Below are positions 15,801-17,035 of a stretch of 17,035 bases of DNA, in pieces (position 1 is the first letter of the stretch; the number at the start of each line of letters is the position of its first letter). This stretch comes from an uncultured Anaerococcus sp. GTDB lineage: Bacteria; Bacillota; Clostridia; Tissierellales; Peptoniphilaceae. Where the stretch lies: positions 1-17,035 of the forward strand of contig CABQOK010000007.1 of NCBI GenBank assembly GCA_902465755.1. The letters run 5' to 3'. The position numbers were made by a program, and so were the translations under genes. Under the pieces are notes generated by a model. It saw only the letters and a list, made by a program, of their open reading frames with translations. It had not been told where the DNA came from and made no database searches.

Positions 15801-17035
15801 AAAAGATAAAGAAGGAAATAATATCCCAGTAGAAAACGCCGACTTTAGACTAACCCAAGTTGATGAGAATGGAAATAAGATTGAGGGCGGATACGATATG
15901 CCTATCTACTCTTATGGTGGTAACTCTGAGTTCGTATTTAAAAACCTTACAGTTGGACGCTACAAGCTCCAAGAGACAAGGGTTATAGATAGATTCGAAA
16001 AGCCAGACCCATGGTTCTTCAATGTAGTTCAAGATACAGATACTCACAAATTGAGAATTGAATTTGAAAAAACCAATGGAAAACTTGACGAATCAATTGG
16101 ATTTACGAAAGAGGTTGACGGCAGCCTCACAGACATCAAGATCAGAAACTACACCAAAGCTAACTTCTCCTTTATAAAATATAAAAACGAGACTGATGAA
16201 AAAACTAAGGAAAAACTTCCACTAAAGGACGCCTACTTCAGACTCAAAAAAGTTAGATATTCAATGGATGAGGATACCAAAACCTACGAATACTACGGAG
16301 AAGGCAAAGACGCAGTTCTAAAGAAATACACCAACGGCAAGAAGGTTACAGAATACAAGCCTGATGGTACGGTAGAAAAATACACCTACGATGGAAAAGT
16401 GATAGATAGTACTGATAAAGAAAACTACAAACCAGACTTTATCACAAACGCCACAGGTAAGTACAGTTCCCTACGTCGTTCCCAAAGAAATGGTAGCGTA
16501 GACTTCCAAAACTTAGGCGAAGGAATCTACCAGCTAGAAGAAGTTGGAATACCAGAAGGCTACCAATCAAATAACAATCAAACAAAGTGGATATTTGAAG
16601 TCAAAAAGACAGATGATGGCCTAAAGGTAGAACATAATGTAGATACAGAAAAGACCTACTTCGAAAAATATGACAATAAATATTACAAGGACTTTTACGA
16701 GAACTACTACAAGAAAGCCTACTTAGATAAAACTCAAAATCCAAATATCAAACCAGAGGCTGAGGGTAGCAAGTATTCTTATAACATTACCAATATCAAA
16801 TCCACAACCGACCTCAAATGGAAGAAGATCGGATCAGAGGTTAAGAGTGATGTAATAGAGAAATACACCAAGTTCGTCCTACTAAAGACATCAGACAACC
16901 CAGATGACATTCCAGATGTCATTGACCCTGATAATATTGACTCTGATACTAAAGAAAAAATCGATTATGCCATAAGAGGTCAATCAAACTATCCACCATA
17001 CTTGGTAGAAAGTACAGATGGTACGTTTGAAATCA
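6856..17035 (+). CDS. Giant secreted adhesin with thioester and Cna-B domains (partial, 3' end outside)
   Basis: The frame is open from ATG 6856 (AAGGAG at 6845-6850) to the window edge: at least 3393 residues. Order: signal peptide (1-29, K-R-A-R start, V-F-A cleavage site); acidic linker; N-terminal region (about 105-385); K/E/A-rich helix-forming stretch (386-545); unassigned region (about 560-1075); divergent thioester domain (about 1080-1342); Cna-B-like domains at about 1346-1481, 1488-1617, 1623-1781, 1786-1930 and 1937-2060; unassigned 2061-2295; two InlB-B-like repeats (2302-2375, 2386-2456); further Cna-B-like domains at about 2594-2700, 2804-2920, 2971-3060, 3102-3250 and one starting at 3319. 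Cna-B units show G-A-x-F-R-L and Y-x-L-x-E-E motifs. Likely a wall-anchored, host-binding fibrous protein; the sorting signal is not seen. Confidence 0.9.
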   Translation, partial: MNKRAREFIVKLFSLIIAITMSIPTNVFASSGTKRPKEMPTIIRIADSGGGEDTYIEETSEDTYIEDSGEVYNEDVLESAPAETTEVIEEAPQEEAPTIAEEDPSNYILSQKARLNDNHDGIIYDIKLAKKEKSYHNPNNKLSLSLMLNPNQALKDIKLTKVVIDGKEEKREDKSNKQDELHTLNLSTPTFENEITYTVEAPIDKKAIDTNKLYSMDLSLDIGQFNLILQRISYKFVEYEKEDKSKELKLTHIKESEDALRSISYKKDDGDVDKVIYTDYIISKDKGDEESRVNEKNKINYAINLENLKKEDTEISLDYYKADDKGFNIQKEFSTKVPYQEKLDLDIPASYILKLTVTSKTDKNNTKIESHKINGREVKSPRFVKEEEKSSDDDEEAAKKDEEEKKAAEEKAKAEEAKKAEEAKKAEEARKAEEASAEEKASEEKSPSEKETKESKEETNDNLKAEKEAAKKEANKKDDLLRNLKEDSPTKEEENKAKTEVKEDSNLSKADAELKAALADKTKGIEDIQNLLTSLGEKYKLTREDQAKLMTANDAAIKALVEKDRKENFRTLNLAVSNSWGDKKFNLKATIQVKATDKLPIPENHYFDVKVGPYLKKDADQEINDLYHDGKLIATGKYIEEGDNHYIRYTYVDKVTENMDLDIDQILAFDTANIGYASSVNIDIKVAPKGNSVQSMPRITVRRNDSSPVDSGYTIVDQGESQSGTYPYQLNWRTLSQKLKDKNGNSIDKIAEADKAKLTGAYVEWDIEVDTDKLIDTNNKLDFEKLNLTVFGSANQGLKNFRFKASKDKKDLDSTTDDYILSRNMDEILSQDTQISKSDLGDKLYIKVKALIDPDQVHETYNIGFRINPDKNYIDNLLTEYKDRFDRLPTPIKWLKGVDDAERFAKVPFNLVETNIPATFFGLNDRFTNERFYYDNTRTIVADRKSDTRADWYALDLLRRGESQDPALDNPTFDTNSVQEDQTIKPRKVYFVPLKDGGYRRTTQAQDVILPNGQYYPGTLVSYEYINEKGKRNDTYNFRTQLEEKKKYNVDEANDTEGGSVNLFTERVPDQALVNGYLAYVENPYPVMRINKNFDMVSCFNDRINAPVYDGSKGVFLDIHEDVSGDYLLNRLNESIGNKSGEYSLKYLLTKNVKYKNEVYLNDGTKTQGQAMEELMKKIYFYGEEVKKEYYEENNNHEMHRMIEASMYQRVIHHFTDGKALSKDYFDVPSDNNVDDWKVEHTLQGNRKPFPLPGWEDSFEGSDEKRKTNDGLRSLKDNETRIRNYPPVQSTQYAMATRLYNKVIASYKDGNDWDDDKANSVKLVFYSHTDTGKWQELIAGRVMDPIEIDKYNKAGEKLAGAEFRFTNIDTGESKTWTSTDDDTVNKLYLRPGKYKVQEIKTPKVGGYEKIQDFDIEVIRKEIHPDDGPYRAKKLPKIHVNDGFETDVKIDQETVPKAADGKTSLVEIKKDETNNIKVKVTNIEDNLGKLEFVKRNKFVKLNGAKFRLRKINAKDLNDAKNKFKTPDTLTYDKKYDKESAGSYGEFKFDQIPAGFYVLEETKVPEGYEKASLYLLQAEEKKDISGKIIDVEVSFVDADLDTEKATRDGKEIDLPIIMNETKQTEIKFRKVRTENLDTTEEHLGLGDAKFRLMSLGLIDGDFYLEEDYTDHTTPTASTEDKIDGQQAKGGGYITFKGLKPGTYLLQELEAPKGYKQSTLYGWKLVVSEVKEDDEKAGKKKGDLEYKLYEVPKESDLQKPNLTEVPLASIINGKDRVKAFQIGNDSRKIDVPFSKYKGEIVTDETGKTEVKTTELGGQLKGKNGEPVSFNIYRADYYGAIIEAKDKDGNYIPYNKEPIIQDEKGIFHLENLEFGGYYILRETNPPAAYKKANDIVLKVEAEAIASRGEMKLIVRDPNTNAKTDLHSVFKGVVDFEEKAQLGKFSIKKVGNAIGHKDKDGNPIRVGLRRAYFRLYTANEKYEIETNEAGYAKEYIQKVTPGVPITKDDGKGGQTGKSPEEIEAEAPNQGIVTFDQLKPGYYVLEEYRGPAGYEKDPGKWYIRVEKDGTVKKYRDNPATNKNPRTSDYSTQSVRYQTFGLDRIEPIGLGTLMKSVSGLEISDENTPQSVGAPITGWQNVDPAKSDEEKVYTDNTQGRVESKIISINKDDGTKAYRQQILITPNKKSQQFLELERFDGTATFNSIKVLSAKEVGKGSTLEQIKGTPKSIPYKVGPYDKDNNNIMIARFSTNDAIENPVLIEVEVPYTSGERIGLIAGYYLDGVGQKRRASTYAKGYDNEDAINKETTYSVTIDKNIVNGSVTADKSENLKEGDTVNLTVKPNDGYILKTLLVNNEDKADDVNNGNYQLTMPAADVTVSAEFSEIPEPSPNSYTITTMPTTGGKISVSPSGKVEAGKKVTVTVTPDDGKKLDQLNINVENVTKDGDTYSFDMPAHDVTISASFVNKTIVPTGDMNVKAKFIYSNEENGIDTSKKPPQGSAGTIRLEVNNKLGDQDDWQIVEGSKTNAPYAGTVDFKNLDATREYKLVYSRDSEIAGGWGSEVRTEIPIDFSKAGKDKTVVVNISNGNLTEIFNKDESGFRIPLRITKVNENKAALTGSRFRARKIVNGDRTLYKDELDDKGKKTGRIIPEGEANENLKYAKEKFDATSEATGEPGDNYFRELSPGIYELTEIEAPDGTYKLPKDKNGKPMKWYFKVFVYAGKEPSDADYMGITFDFTHQFTSSDDFNMDVITPAEKNDLLLRTIEGLASSNEKFGKYIEVIEDDGRSKPARPDAPYKGINDAQVTNYKNRTSLSFFKKDIESYQNIAGASFSLKKVKTEIKEKLVDGKFEKVERVITDENNKPVLDDSVSKEEGKRVEPFDEEKGFAIAQSELNLGVEFTNIEAGTYILEETKPAEGYAPTDSFLTIKFTEAKDGSWTEIVKGYEKGKDGKYVEMTDNKFFQTNNEGKLTSITNDKNYIDFKFQKIEGLKDKEGNNIPVENADFRLTQVDENGNKIEGGYDMPIYSYGGNSEFVFKNLTVGRYKLQETRVIDRFEKPDPWFFNVVQDTDTHKLRIEFEKTNGKLDESIGFTKEVDGSLTDIKIRNYTKANFSFIKYKNETDEKTKEKLPLKDAYFRLKKVRYSMDEDTKTYEYYGEGKDAVLKKYTNGKKVTEYKPDGTVEKYTYDGKVIDSTDKENYKPDFITNATGKYSSLRRSQRNGSVDFQNLGEGIYQLEEVGIPEGYQSNNNQTKWIFEVKKTDDGLKVEHNVDTEKTYFEKYDNKYYKDFYENYYKKAYLDKTQNPNIKPEAEGSKYSYNITNIKSTTDLKWKKIGSEVKSDVIEKYTKFVLLKTSDNPDDIPDVIDPDNIDSDTKEKIDYAIRGQSNYPPYLVESTDGTFEI
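8011..8490 (+). other. K/E/A-rich helical segment of the adhesin
   Basis: Residues 386-545 of the giant protein are dominated by Lys, Glu and Ala. The core (417-435) repeats A-E-E-A-K-K with a six-residue period about four times. This is typical of a long single helix or coiled coil, a spacer that may hold the N-terminal region away from the rest. On the opposite strand it produces a spurious 247-codon frame rich in Ser, Ala and Leu. Confidence 0.7.
10081..10881 (+). other. Divergent thioester domain (TED) in the adhesin
   Basis: Residues about 1076-1342. Hallmarks: S-C-F-N-D (Cys1099), matching the C-F/L-N start of bacterial adhesin thioester domains; Y-Q-R-V-I-H-H-F-T-D-G (Gln1209), matching the family T-Q-x-A-x-W-x-x-T-D block; and a closing strand V-K-L-V-F-Y with W-Q-E-L-I (about 1322-1338), like the usual end of the domain. 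The Cys and Gln would form the internal thioester that bonds covalently to host proteins. T-Q-x-A is replaced by Y-Q-R-V, so reactivity is uncertain. Cys1099 is the only cysteine I found in 3393 residues. Confidence 0.65.
13759..14223 (+). other. Two InlB-B-like repeats in the adhesin
   Basis: Residues 2302-2375 and 2386-2456 each follow the pattern Y-x-I/V-T, then G-x-V/I, then a G-D/K-x-V-x-L/V-T-V-x-P-x-D-G segment and M-P-A-x-D-V-T-V/I-S-A-x-F at the end. This is the divergent InlB B-repeat type of small beta domain seen in surface proteins. The two copies are clearly related but not identical, so the duplication is old. Confidence 0.75.

Noticed and set aside
16800..17035. End of the adhesin with a wall-sorting signal
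   Set aside because: No LPxTG-like motif, membrane segment or stop codon is seen before the window ends, so the anchor cannot be claimed.

Overview
The window (about 17 kb, AT-rich, strong AAGGAG-type ribosome binding sites) looks like the chromosome of a low-GC Gram-positive anaerobe. The gene mix (two FeoA proteins plus FeoB, a FeoB-associated Cys-rich peptide, short-chain flavodoxin, DUF3793 and a giant Cna-B surface protein) and the codon use suggest a Gram-positive anaerobic coccus of the Peptoniphilaceae, most like Anaerococcus. The genus is an inference.

Layout. Positions 1-819 hold no gene; they are a mosaic of degenerate intergenic repeats and hairpins. Positions 820-4940 are an iron module. 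A promoter overlapping a Fur-like box and followed by a long perfect palindrome drives feoA-feoA-feoB (942-3535). After a hairpin comes a 56-residue FeoB-associated Cys-rich membrane peptide (3603-3773). A second promoter, with a better Fur-like box just upstream, drives flavodoxin and a DUF3793 gene (3958-4940), closed by a terminator near 4990. Together these suggest ferrous-iron import plus a flavodoxin that replaces ferredoxin when iron is short, all under a Fur-type regulator.

Positions 5008-5388 are again repeats. Positions 5390-5668 form a compact locus that I read as a chromosomal Fst/par-type type I toxin-antitoxin system. It has a 31-residue hydrophobic peptide with a hairpin over its ribosome binding site, a symmetric bidirectional terminator, and a second copy of part of the toxin coding sequence lying in a convergent antisense unit. 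Positions 5669-6700 are mostly repeats, including second copies of two blocks found near the left edge but in swapped order.

From 6856 to the right edge runs one open reading frame of at least 3393 residues, cut by the window end. It encodes a secreted adhesin: signal peptide, roughly 350-residue N-terminal region, K/E/A-rich helical stretch, a large region of unknown fold, a divergent thioester domain (Cys1099/Gln1209, the only cysteine I found), then about ten Cna-B-type domains interrupted by two InlB-B-like repeats. The C-terminal anchor is outside the window.
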